The position numbers and the translations under genes are program-made. Shown piece by piece: positions 9,867 to 19,955 of a DNA stretch of 32,831 nucleotides. The notes under the pieces are model-generated. The model was not told the DNA's origin. It saw nothing but the letters and a program-made list of their open reading frames with translations, and did not search any database. Within the stretch, counting starts at the first letter, position 1. Each line of letters begins with the position of its first letter. This stretch comes from Rhizophagus sp. LPA8_4_AMF (taxonomy: Eukaryota; Glomeromycota; Glomeromycetes; Glomerales; Glomeraceae). The stretch is taken from NCBI GenBank assembly GCA_021464525.1, contig JADRCO010000480.1, positions 1 to 32,831 of the forward strand, given 5' to 3'.

Positions 9867-10440
9867 TCGACACAGAGATTTATTCAAAATTACGGAAAAA
9901 GAATTATATAACGAAAGAAAGCATCAAACATTTCGTCGCTGAAGCAAGTAAAGAATCCGTTGACATGAAGGAACCTTACATATTTTCTAATAACTTAGCA
10001 ACAATACTTGCAAGAGATAAAGAAGCAGTTGCCGTGAGATTGAAAATTTCCGATTGCTGTGTATCCTACGTTTCTAAGGGTGGTGCTTGGCTTGATGAAG
10101 ATGTTGATTATATCAACAAAATCGAGGGATATCTGAGAAATATATTTGAAGATTCCCCTAAAGAATCAACAGCATGTTGTGGCTCTAATCGATGAAATAT
10201 TGTCATACTATTCTAAAAACTTGAATATAGATTCAATAAACTTAAGAGAGATTTAACTCGTAATTCAGACGAGGAGTATGTTAAATCTTTCATTGAATAT
10301 GCTTCAGCTCGTTTAGAAGAATTTGGTCCTAAGAAATTAGATGATGTGAATACCATTTGTTGTACTTATTATAAACAAGTCGAAAAAAGTTCTACGATTC
10401 CTGAGAAATTTTAGGACATCTCAGAAAGGTGGGATGAATA
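9867..10440 (+). pseudogene. Fragment of a decayed gene of unknown function
   Basis: The reading frame 9965-10195 (about 76 codons; ATG at 9965-9967) has good composition: ISDCCVSYVSKGGAWLDEDVDYINKIEGYL. It breaks near 10170, where the sense continues in another frame (HVVALIDEILSYYSK). After another shift, a third block runs from about 10247 to a TAG near 10412 (context NSDEEYVKSFIEYASARLEEFG). Blocks in different frames following one another show indel decay of one gene. It resembles the N-terminal part of large multi-copy protein families of Rhizophagus, but I cannot name it from sequence alone. Confidence 0.45.
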
Positions 10441-10759
10441 TTAAGGATAGTAAAATGATCATGGACATCTATAAACCGTTGTGTATGATCAGGTATTATA
10501 TTTATGTTTACAGATTTGTGATGAAAAGGCAAGTTTTGATTTACTTACACAAGGTGTAAAAGGATTCACTAACCAGTATTCACCTTTTTATATAATTTGC
10601 AGTGATTTAAGGATCGATTTTGGAATCAATTTACGCGTTTTTTTTTATTTTTAGTTCTTCGGCCTTTTGGTGAAATATAATCTCATCCGAAAAACTGATC
10701 AACAGGAAATTTGACAATATCTCGATCCGATTATCAGTTTAATCCGCGCAAATCATTAA

Positions 10760-12502
10760 TTCATTGCCTAGAACTTTCATAAAGGTTTACATCTTGAACT
10801 TTAACAACGGGATTGAGATTAATAGTGGGCTTGAGGATTCCTGGCAGACTATATGCTTTCAATTAAATGCCTTAAACAATAACCGGTTCCCCTACGATAG
10901 TAACGATACTAACGATACGCAAGAGAAGGCATCATCGCTTACATTTATGGAGTTCTTTTCAGTTTACAATTATCCCCGATTCAAAGGAAACCATTCTTAT
11001 AGTAGATGAAGCTTCATATATTGGTGAAATTGATGACTATGATAGTAAAGAAGCTATTATTAGAAGCTTCATTGGAACATTGGAACTCTAAAAGGTGAAC
11101 GTGACAATTAATTCAATTTGTGTTCTATCTTACTCGTCGGCACCGAGCCATTAAGAAGTTCCTGCTCAGTCAACAACGACCTGGTTGCATCAACTATTTC
11201 GACTATTTCGCCTTTTTCAGCTGAGGAAAGCTTGACATCAACCAAGTTTACTCGAGCAGAGATCCAGGAGCTTCTTCATCAATATTCTAGTGACCGGAAT
11301 TTTGAATTAGATGAATATGGAATTTCTGGGGAAATTTACTCACTAACCGGAATCCCACATACTATTATAACCTGATGCACTAAAGTATGGGCACAAGGGC
11401 CTCATGTTGCTATTATACCGAGTCCATAATGATGGGAGGCAGGCGCGTATTAACACGCGATAACTGGAACAAAGAGAGTTATGATCTAATTACGTATATA
11501 ATGCAAAATGCAGTATCTCAATCCATCGTTAGATCTCTCTCTTATCTATTGGAGAATCAGAGAAATACCCTTGGGCGTGTCCTTCTCTATAGAATTTATG
11601 AAGGTCGTGAGGTGAGTGCATTTACTTATCGGCTGCTGTATTTGGTTTATTATAATATTATTCACCTTTTTTCCTTTTGCTAAAGGATGATCCTCATGTG
11701 AGATTCCTCCTTGCGGAGGGAATGATTATTATTGAAAGAAATCTGGGTCAAGATGTTTTACTCGCATGTGCTGCTCCTATTCTTCGTAATTTATTATTTT
11801 ATAAAATAACTACGTCTGAGGTCACGCTATCCGTGAGTCCACCAGACTCAACCGAAATTGACCTCAAATCGTTGTTGGAGCGTACCATTGAGGTAGATAT
11901 TATTATATTGTTATTTTATCATTAACAATGAATTAAGTTTGCATGCTTATGCTTAGTGCTTTGTTTCATAAAGAACTTGACTATCCAGCACGTTTTCACC
12001 AAGAAAACCCTTTTAAACATAAACGGTGAACCATCTGAGTATGCGTTCCAAGCTGTTTACATAAGCGTTTTAAAGCAACTATTTACCCAATCCTATCCGA
12101 CTCTTTTATACCGTGTCTTTCCTGAGGTAAAGGAATATGACGATGGTTCAAGTAATCGTCGTCTGCGTTTGATATTCTTCTAAAGGATGACTATTCAAAC
12201 TCTGCTTATGGGTACGAACTCGTCGTTGCAGCAACCAAAAAGGTGTTTGATGAACATGTTGAACGTGCCAAATATTATTCAAAACTTCATGATTGCACCT
12301 CCATGTACTTGGTCCATCTCTGTAATATTGAAAGTGATAATCTGAGTACCTACTTTGAACAAGAATGCTCTGATGTTACTCCCGTTCATGTAATTTATGA
12401 CAAAAGAGTGGGATGGCGAAATTAAAATATAAGAATGTCAATGACACTAAAGACATTCATATCAAGAGTTTTGAATGGCAAGCCATTTGGGGGAATAAAT
12501 AA
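10760..12502 (+). pseudogene. Crinkler (CRN)-type effector relic: P-loop NTPase plus PD-(D/E)XK-like nuclease, frameshifted
   Basis: The first block (10764-10960) is NTPase-like. It loses frame near 10960. A Walker B motif, ILIVDEAS, lies in another frame at about 10993-11016. A stop follows at about 11086-11091, and the frame resumes at about 11118 with LLVGTEPL, another NTPase-core signature. Two introns remain visible (11612-11685; donor at 11893). The C-terminal domain starts near 12024 and has the Glu...Asp...Glu layout of restriction-type nuclease domains; frame is broken near 12165-12180 between the first acidic residue and the Asp, and again near 12415. The last sense codons end at TAA 12500-12502. 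CRN proteins with NTPase plus nuclease domains are known from oomycetes and Rhizophagus, where they are proposed to act in host nuclei. The family call rests on domain layout and recalled similarity. No Walker A is visible, so the N-terminus is missing or unreadable. Confidence 0.65.
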
Positions 12503-13348
12503 AGATGAATTACATGGAAAGCGTGTGAGTGATCAAAGAATAGTGTATGAGGAATAATGTCATTTTTCTTTTAACTTGGTTAGCTATTTCTATGTAGTAT
12601 AAACATGTCATAACCGTTTTTATTAATCTTAACAGAATCATGTTGCAATCTAAAAACTCGATCAAATCTATCTGTTTTATTGACAAATGTTTGTATGCGC
12701 ATAAAAATATCTGTTGCTTAAATAAAAGGTAGTCTTTCCTTAGGACTATTTGCAGTAGAGAGTATTTTTTCAAAAATGTTAAACTACACCACTATTTTTT
12801 AGGTCATAATGAGACTAAAGAAATATGAAATTTTTTTAAATACAAAGTTCGGGTTATAGCCTGTAATATATGAAAAATTTTCTATGAAATGAATTCTTCC
12901 GATCAGATGATATTATATGAAATTGAATCGGAAAGTAATCATGTCACATGATATGTCAAAAAATTGTATGGCAAGTGTAAAAGCCACAATGTGACAATAG
13001 AAAATTAGCCTTTAACGTTCAAAATAGCATTTTCTTCTTTTATTGTGTATTATTATTTTTATGTATTTAATAAAATTTTATATAGCGATAGGTTTGAGGT
13101 GTGATACGGAGTGAAAATATTTTACTATGGTCAAATCTCATTATCAAAATTTTTGCCAGAATAATTTTAAATGAAAATTTTTCACCATCTATTGCTCGTA
13201 TAAATATGATTCGTCTCATCTCAATGTGACGATTCCAACAAGCTGTGTTGTATCTTTTTCTGGTCACTCTGTGGTTAATGAACGAAACAAATAAATCTGC
13301 AAATTTTCGCCATCTATACCTTTTTCTGATCACTCCATCATCTGTGGA
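12503..13348. other. Non-coding, possible degenerate repeat at 13060-13345
   Basis: No gene seen. Between 13085 and 13340 there are related fragments: TGATACGGAGTGAAAAT on one side, TCTGGTCACTCTGTGG and TCTGATCACTCCATCA on the other, plus CACCATCTATTGCTCG and CGCCATCTATACC. This suggests an old, imperfect inverted or nested repeat. The minus-strand frame 13067-13333 across it is not convincing as a protein. Confidence 0.35.
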
Positions 13349-13479
13349 TAAGTGGCGATTTCCCGAAGGACGTTTTCCCGAATTTTTGGCCTGAGTTATG
13401 CAGAGTTATGCACGAACATGTGATCAGTCGGGCGGCGTTAAAGTTTTCGGGAAAACGTCCTTCGGGAAATCGTACTGTA
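13349..13479. mobile_element. 131-bp mariner-type MITE with 27-bp perfect terminal inverted repeats
   Basis: Positions 13356-13382 are the exact reverse complement of 13446-13472 (arms begin CGATTTCCCGAAGGACG). Just outside, the right end reads CGTACTG then TA and the left end TA then AGTGG. This is the CAGT-like terminus and TA target duplication (13349-13350 and 13478-13479) of Tc1/mariner elements. The interior is only about 63 bp with no coding capacity, so it depends on a transposase encoded elsewhere. The arms can also fold into a strong hairpin. Confidence 0.75.
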
Positions 13480-14160
13480 ACCATATATTGTAACTAACAA
13501 TATACATATCATTGAACCTGATGCTTAAACTCAAGGGTTCTACTTTAATAAAATTTTGAATATTATTAGTTTGGAAAGTTTGAGTTTCAATTAAATTTAA
13601 ACTTCCAAATCATCAAGCATTTACTGTATATTAAAAAAATACACACCAATAGTAATTTTGATTTTAATAAATTAAGTTTAGATTTATTGACAAAATCTGA
13701 ATATATGTTATGTAGAATTTTCAAAAAATCTTGCTATACAGTATATCATGTGATAAAATTGAAACCTTCACGTGAGCCTGCTATGCTTTTGTTTTCATTT
13801 ACTTTTCTTTTTATTATTTTAAGTGGTTTTTTGGGTTCGTTTTTCTCTAAATTTATCTTTTCAATGCATTTTATGCATAACGAATGTTTATGTTCTACTT
13901 AATCCTACATCTAGCAAAACATTCTTTTGATCGTTTGAAGTCATCATTGTGGTTTTAATATTATGTTAGAGTTACGATATTGTTTCCGGTCTAGGGAACA
14001 GGAAAAAAAAGAAAAATTAAAAGGGGACAAAGGAAGGGAGAAAATGATGGAGAGACGAAAAGGAAAGTGGGCAGACAATGGGAAGACGAAAGGGAAGGGA
14101 AAATGATGGGAAAGGCCGATAAAAAATAAAAAAAAATAAAGTTTTTCAGATAAAAAAAAT
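13480..14160. other. Non-coding, with a polypurine tract at about 13990-14155
   Basis: No convincing gene. From about 13998 to 14155 the plus strand is almost entirely A and G, with repeated GGGAAG, GAAAATGATGG and AGACGAAA motifs. The 71-aa frame at 13687-13902 starts with TTG and is hydrophobic; I do not support it. Confidence 0.5.
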
Positions 14161-14164
14161 TTAT

Positions 14165-14356
14165 TTATTTATTTATTCGTTTAATGTGAGCAATCCCACT
14201 ATAATGATTATATGAGAGAACATAAAAATATCGTTTTCCTTTTGACTTTATTTCATGTGCCATAACCATTTGATTGGCTGAAAAAGCCATTGACGCACGC
14301 CGATAAAAACTTAAACGTTGGTCGAAAAAAGAAAGAGATGCAACGTGGTCAGGCAA
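14165..14356 (-). pseudogene. Short gene remnant, possibly PrimPol-like
   Basis: A 63-codon minus-strand frame ends at TAA in the TTTATTTATTTATT tract. It has balanced composition and a segment (FYRRASMAF...VMAHEIKSKGKRYFYV) that recalls the N-terminal region of archaeo-eukaryotic primase (PrimPol) proteins, where a charged loop precedes a hydrophobic strand ending before a Tyr/Phe. There is no ATG (TTG at its upstream end) and no catalytic Asp-x-Asp is present, so at most it is a fragment or a lone exon. The identification is weak. Confidence 0.25.
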
Positions 14357-14419
14357 ATCAGGAACTCAACGATACCTGCAACCTGCAACCTCAGCAATCG
14401 CCATCAAATTGGATAACTT

Positions 14420-16440
14420 ACGGTATGTTTAAATTTTCAATAACATTAATTTAATTTCCTATTCCAGTGAATTTATTGCAATTAATCAAATAAATACTGT
14501 ATACACCAACTGAACGTGTTCTTTCTTAATAGGCTTACGGAGTTAATAATTACATAGAAGTGTAAGTGGTAACTGACCAAAAGTCAATAAATTTATACGT
14601 TATACATTATATTCATTATATTACTGTTTCCAACCTTTAAAGGCATAATGGAATATATGATTAGTGATTACCTTAAATTCAAGGATTTCATATTTTCAAC
14701 ATATTAAAAAAGGGTATATGAAAAAATGTGAAAAATAACAGGAATGTTAAAAAAAAAAGAAAAGAAAAAGATAATAAATAAATCAATTTCGCAAATTGTA
14801 TGCGTGAAATTTTTAATTTCAACAATGATTAATTATTTTAAATATCTTTTCGTTTCATAAGCTAAGGAAAATTTTTCCTAAATTCATTATTAAAAGAAAT
14901 GGAAATTTTTTTATTTTTTGTTTCTTTTTCTTTTTCTTTTTAATTTTAATATTTTTTACAACAATATATAATTACTTGTCAAAATCTTGTAACTGGTCAA
15001 CACGCGTCCTTGGTGAGAAGTATGGAAATAGAGTCCTCAAAAAAAAACAGGTGGTATAAAATCCATTTTTTTTCCAAAATACTCATTAATAATGTTCATT
15101 CAAAGTTATGAACAAAAGAAAAGTATAATGAAAATACAACCGTAACGCTATAGCCTAAATGCCTAATTTAGGAATATATTATTAATAAAGTTCATTTTCG
15201 TGCGCAAATAATAAATTTTTAAATTTAGATTTTTCAGATTTAATCTTCAATCTTCTAACCTAAAATATTAGTAAATATTAAGTTAGGGTTAGTTTATATC
15301 AAATAAATTTTTGGGGTAAATCGGAAATAAGAAATAAAACCCCTTAACCTACCTCCTGCTTCCAAATTTAACTTTTTTCAATTAATATTTAAAAAGTAAT
15401 GTCAAAACCCACTATGAATTTTCCGGAGTTGAAATTTTTCCAAATTTAATCTAAAATGAATGACACCAAAAAGTTCATTGGATGCAAGGGACAAATTTCA
15501 TAATTTGATCGGTAAAATACAAATATAGGTAGTCTCATAAAACAATGCTTACAAGTTAAAACAATTATTATAAGAAAACATTCTTACGCCAGAGTTTTTT
15601 TTTTCCGAATCTAAAAATTAAGCTTTTTTTAAACTCTTGGAAGTTTAAATAAAATTCTAGACTTTTGAATCTATTTACATCATCAGATCAACTTTTTTAA
15701 AACGTAAATACAATGTTAAAACAATAAGCTTATTACACAACTATCAATAGGTTAAGACTAAATATTTTGATTATAATAAGCATGTGGTCATACATTTTTT
15801 AAATGTTTCAGCTAGTTAAGCTAGCCGAAGGCTGTTCGATAAAAAAAGAATATAACATAACAGTAATTAATTCCTTAAACGAATAAATGTACATAAACAA
15901 TAATGCCGCAGTAAGAAATAAAAGTAAGTTACAAATTCGTCATAATCATTGAAAAAACTCTAATTTACTTTTTTTTTTCAAACACCTTTTATTAATGATT
16001 TTCATTGGATATTCGGTCGATTTCTTATTATATTTGTTTATTTGTTTATTTCATTTTGAAACGATGCGGAATAATACCATTACCATAAATTGAAAAATAT
16101 TGTTGTTGATCGGAGTTACTAATTTTGATTATAGGTAATATGATTAACCCGCCCCCCTTTTTTATCGTAATAAATATGTCCTTTGTGATCATTGTGTATT
16201 GTGTGTAGTAAGTAATATGGTAATATACGCGGGTTCATGGAATTAACACAAAAAAAAAAAATGGAATTTGTTTTTGTTTAAAATAAAAAGGTCGATCGCT
16301 AGAAAGCTCAAATAAATAAATAAATAGTAATTGATCCCCTTTTTTTCAAATTTATTCCTCCTCTTTTCTGCCTTTACATACCATTATCAGGTATATATGT
16401 GTATGTAAGCATAAAATTTGTTGAAGAAGAATATTCGACA
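14420..16440. other. Intergenic region, no gene seen
   Basis: AT-rich with many homopolymers. A short palindrome, TAGTTAAGCTAG, lies near 15813-15824. The last 200 bp (runs of A at about 16249-16260, T runs at about 16338-16346) probably contain the promoter and leader of the arrestin-like gene. No RNA gene recognised. Confidence 0.5.
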
Positions 16441-17517
16441 ATGAGACCAACTGCAAGACTTTTAAAAACGAAAAGTAGAAAATGTTTCTTTTCTTATCCT
16501 TATAATATGACAAGTTTTCAAACCGGATATCTTGGCATAGGACCATCGAAAATCTCTGGAGGTTTTCATTTGCGTTATCCATCCTCAAAACCAATTCATA
16601 TTTCAAGAATTGACGCCACTTTAGTTGGTCAGGAGGCAATGTCCTTTTTCTCCCATGATGATATTAATAATACAAAAAATACATTTTATTCTTCAACGCA
16701 ATGTATTTATCAGTCTACTTCAAATAAATATACTCCAATATCTTCTCTTGATTTAAATTTTGATTTTACCCTTGACGATGATATTCCTCCTTCTTATTCT
16801 TCCCCTTATCAAAAAGAGACGCCTTTAACTCAAAATATAATACAATATGAAATTAGAATCACCATCACTCGTAAAAGTAATTTATTTAAATTACAAGGAA
16901 AAAATAAATGTATTTCAACATCTTGTCAAATTAATCGTTATAGTTTTCCTTCCACTTTAAAATTGAGAGATGATCCAATATTAATGCATAGATCTGGTGC
17001 AAATAAGAAAAATTCAAATCCTAAATTAGATAATGTCCAATTTGAAGCTTTATTACTTTCTGAATATATCGATATGAATAGTATTATGACATTACCTCTT
17101 ACTTTATCTTTACCTGATTCAAACATGAAAATTAAAGAAATTGGTGTTATAGTTAAAGAACATCAAAAATTCAGAAATGTTGAAAAAGAAGTTGTTCATT
17201 TTGATAAATCTGAAAAAGTATTGGAATATAAATTACCAGGAGAAAATGTTGAAAATGTTGAAAATGTTGATGGTGATGATAATAAATATTTTATTGAAAT
17301 GAAATTGGATATACCTGCTTTTGAATCGGTTAATAGATTTCAAGCTTTTGAAGGGGTAAGACCCATGAAATATTTTAAAGTTAGGCATGTATTGAAAGTT
17401 AAAATAAGATTTGAAAATGAAGGTAAATTAGTATTAAAGAAAAATATTTGGTTACAAAGATCTTTTAGTGAAAAAAAAATCTTAAAAGGAAGAACAAGAG
17501 GTTATATATATAATTAA
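16441..17517 (+). CDS. Arrestin-fold (arrestin domain-containing) protein
   Basis: Single exon, 358 aa from the first in-frame ATG at 16441; the open frame extends upstream to 16399 without an ATG. The N-terminal half has the arrestin pattern: GGFHLRYPSSKPIHISRIDATLVGQE (a beta-strand pair ending in a Gly), then LDLNFDFTLDDDIPPSYSSPY followed by a strand IIQYEIRITITRKSN. The latter is the region where arrestins carry F-x-LP...IPPSF...I-Y-x-I. The C-terminal half has LPLTLSLPDSNMKIKEIGVIVKEHQ and a final strand HVLKVKIRFENEGKLVLKKNIWLQRS. A small ENVENVENVDGDD linker repeat lies at residues about 269-281. Fungal alpha-arrestins are adaptors for Rsp5-type ubiquitin ligases in membrane-protein endocytosis. 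The only PPxY-like motif (PPSY) sits in the fold where arrestins have PPSF, so it may not be a ligase motif. Confidence 0.8.
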   Translation: MRPTARLLKTKSRKCFFSYPYNMTSFQTGYLGIGPSKISGGFHLRYPSSKPIHISRIDATLVGQEAMSFFSHDDINNTKNTFYSSTQCIYQSTSNKYTPISSLDLNFDFTLDDDIPPSYSSPYQKETPLTQNIIQYEIRITITRKSNLFKLQGKNKCISTSCQINRYSFPSTLKLRDDPILMHRSGANKKNSNPKLDNVQFEALLLSEYIDMNSIMTLPLTLSLPDSNMKIKEIGVIVKEHQKFRNVEKEVVHFDKSEKVLEYKLPGENVENVENVDGDDNKYFIEMKLDIPAFESVNRFQAFEGVRPMKYFKVRHVLKVKIRFENEGKLVLKKNIWLQRSFSEKKILKGRTRGYIYN

Positions 17518-18703
17518 GTCCTTTAAAGTTTTTTTACCTTATATACTGTATATTCTCTGTATATATATATATATTTATTTATTTATTAATAATCTATCTT
17601 TATGTAAAAAAAAAACTAATATTTTGTAATAAATTATATATAATAACCTTTTTTATTCCTTTTAAATAATATACTTATTTACAAGTTCTTAATGTTATTA
17701 TGAAGTTATTGATTAGTGCCATGGTAATAAGATTTTAGGCAATGATTACTTATATTATTGAGGTAAACGTAAACTAATTTGATTACTTTTAAACAATTAT
17801 CGACTCGAATTCTAACCTCAATATATAATCTAAGATATTTTAGCAACAATTGTTGAGGATGTCCACGAGATTGAATTTATCAAGGCTTTAAAGTTGTCAT
17901 TCTAGCAGATCCGAAATCCGAAATTCGAAAAGAAAACAAAAAATTAGTATATCCGGTATTAATTATTCTTTTTGTTTACGTTCATCAGTTTGCGAAGATC
18001 GTCAATTTTTTATTCCTCCAATAGGGGGGGAATTAAAGGTGGTGTAATGATGAAATATATATTACAACCAGATTTGGATTCAAATAGAGTTTTTTTAAAT
18101 GGTATCATGATGCATTATATCAGTGTAATGTTGTAACTGGTGTAATGTGTCGTTTCGGCATATCCTAAATCTAATTCACCCCCTATTTAATACTTTTTAA
18201 TATCTTTATTTGTAGCACAATAAGAATTTTGTTTTTGCACATCGTAAGGTAATTTATTTTTTTTTATCCGGATCAGCTAATATACTTTTTTTTAAGATTT
18301 TTAGTTAAAAAAAATCTCTGTTCTGAAGGTAACTGTGATTGAATTCACCCAGCTCGATCTTCCTTAACCGTTCTTGATGGGTGTGTATGTGTATTTCTTA
18401 AAATTTACTTTCTGACATTAACTACCATATATCTAGAAAAGAAGATTCAAATAGTGAAATTAATGGTTCTTCACACCCAAAATGTCTGATTAGCATGATT
18501 AGCAGGTTAAAATTTACATCCAGTTTATAATAAGATGCTACGATACCTATAGCAACTAATCTTATTAAAAAAAGGAAACATACTTGCGATTATGTTTGTT
18601 ATATTTGTGTCATTTCTGGGAATCTCTGGCAAGAGTTAAAAATTATTTATGGACTGATTTGATGGTTGTTGAATGAATATTTTATAAAAAATGTTCAACG
18701 ATA
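17518..18703. other. 3' flank of the arrestin gene and intergenic DNA
   Basis: A TATATATATATATATTTATTTATTTATT tract and AATAAA-like signals (about 17628) probably include the polyadenylation region. Around 18040-18150, related TTACAACC...GGTGTAATG and TGTAACTGGTGTAATG fragments recur. No gene seen. Confidence 0.4.
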
Positions 18704-18812
18704 ATGCTTACTGCGCCGCAAATCGGATGTTACACTGTTAGTCTTACAACCATCGAATTGAGGATAAATGATGGTGCATTATTTCAAATCTTGGACGGAC
18801 AACCTTTCAACG
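18704..18812 (+). other. Possible orphan 5' exon
   Basis: An ATG at 18704-18706 opens 36 codons of natural-looking composition (MLTAPQIGCYTVSLTTIELR...LFQILDGQPFN), ending precisely at a strong splice donor, GTAAGTAAG (18813). This is what a first coding exon looks like. No downstream exon was found within a few hundred bases, so it is either the relic of a gene or a fragment carried by duplication. Family unknown. Confidence 0.3.
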
Positions 18813-19566
18813 GTAAGTAAGTATATCAGACAAAAGCTTTTTTTATAAAAAATAATTAATTAAGACAATAAAAACTTCCATAATTAGTGATAATTCTACT
18901 CTATTCAGACATATTTATATGTAAACTTAATCTGTTTTTTATGAACACTTAATAAAGAAGGTAAATTATTTTATGTACTAATAGACATGTCATCGGGACA
19001 AATCTTGTTATTATTCTCTTAATAATTATTATAATTATTGAATGTACCATCCTTCTCAAACTATTATTTTATTAGTAAACAACTTCAATCGCGTTTTATT
19101 ATGGCTAATTGTTCATAGCTTTGTTTATCTTTAAGCACAGATGACTGATAGCGTATTAGGAAAAATTCTATATTTATAATGTTTTTATGGTCTTCAAGAT
19201 TTTAATCTTTTTGTACGAAGATTTAAATATTCATTGAATGGTACTTGCACTTTGGGGTAAAAGAAAATTCATGCAAGAAAAGTCCATTAAATTTGTCCTT
19301 TCACACATATCCCTAAATTCACTATTTTCCAAGTAATTAATAATTACTGGATTACAAGCAGGATCAGCGATTCACACTTTATAGTAACAGAAAGGAAAAT
19401 TTTATATAAACAAAGATTTTATAATTTAGTTTATTTTGTATTCGTGACTCTGATAAATAACACTGATATTAATGAAATTTTTAACCGCCTGTAAATTTCT
19501 ATATAAAGTAAGGATTCGTTCATATTTCCACAATTATTATTTTCGAAAATTTAGTAGATCTCTGTT

Positions 19567-19854
19567 TTGATTAATTTAAGATACATTTTCGGACAACATA
19601 AACTTAAGTTCAGAACAATTACACAATCTGATTCTGTAATCCAAGTAGATCATAGAACAATTCGTTCACTTGTAGTAAGAGTAAAAGAAAATTTCATATC
19701 TATAGCAGTAAAAATTGAGATATTAGAAATATCCATTGCCGTAAATAAACCAAATGCATATTTATAACGATACAGTAAAATAATTAAAGAATTAGATTAT
19801 CGACGTGATATGGTGAAAGTAAGAATAAAGATGGAATCACGATTTTTTAATTAA
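19567..19854 (+). pseudogene. Possible coding remnant with one in-frame stop
   Basis: An open frame of 66 codons (no ATG at its start) ends at TAA 19765-19767. It is followed in the same frame by 28 more sense codons rich in Lys and Arg (RYSKIIKELDYRRDMVKVRIKM) up to TAA near 19852. One stop dividing two protein-like stretches suggests decay. Not recognised. Confidence 0.25.
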
Positions 19855-19955
19855 GAAATTTAAGAAATGAGTTTGAGGTTGCATTAAATTCTTCGAGTTA
19901 TTTTATTCTTTCTTTTTTATAATTCTTATTACAGTACTAACTTTTTAAAAAAATC

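Noticed and set aside
13067..13333. Minus-strand Arg-rich frame of 88 codons
   Set aside because: Lies over degenerate repeat fragments, and the RKRY motifs repeat because the DNA repeats. No family resemblance.
13687..13902. 71-codon frame with a hydrophobic segment, possible small membrane protein
   Set aside because: Starts with TTG rather than ATG, has no neighbour or splice support, and T-rich DNA readily encodes hydrophobic runs.
16399..16440. Extended N-terminus for the arrestin-like gene
   Set aside because: The frame is open but begins with GTG, and no ATG lies upstream of 16441 in frame. The ATG at 16441 was taken.
16352..17126. Minus-strand frames at 16352-16639 and 16938-17126
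   Set aside because: Shadows of the arrestin-like gene on the other strand.
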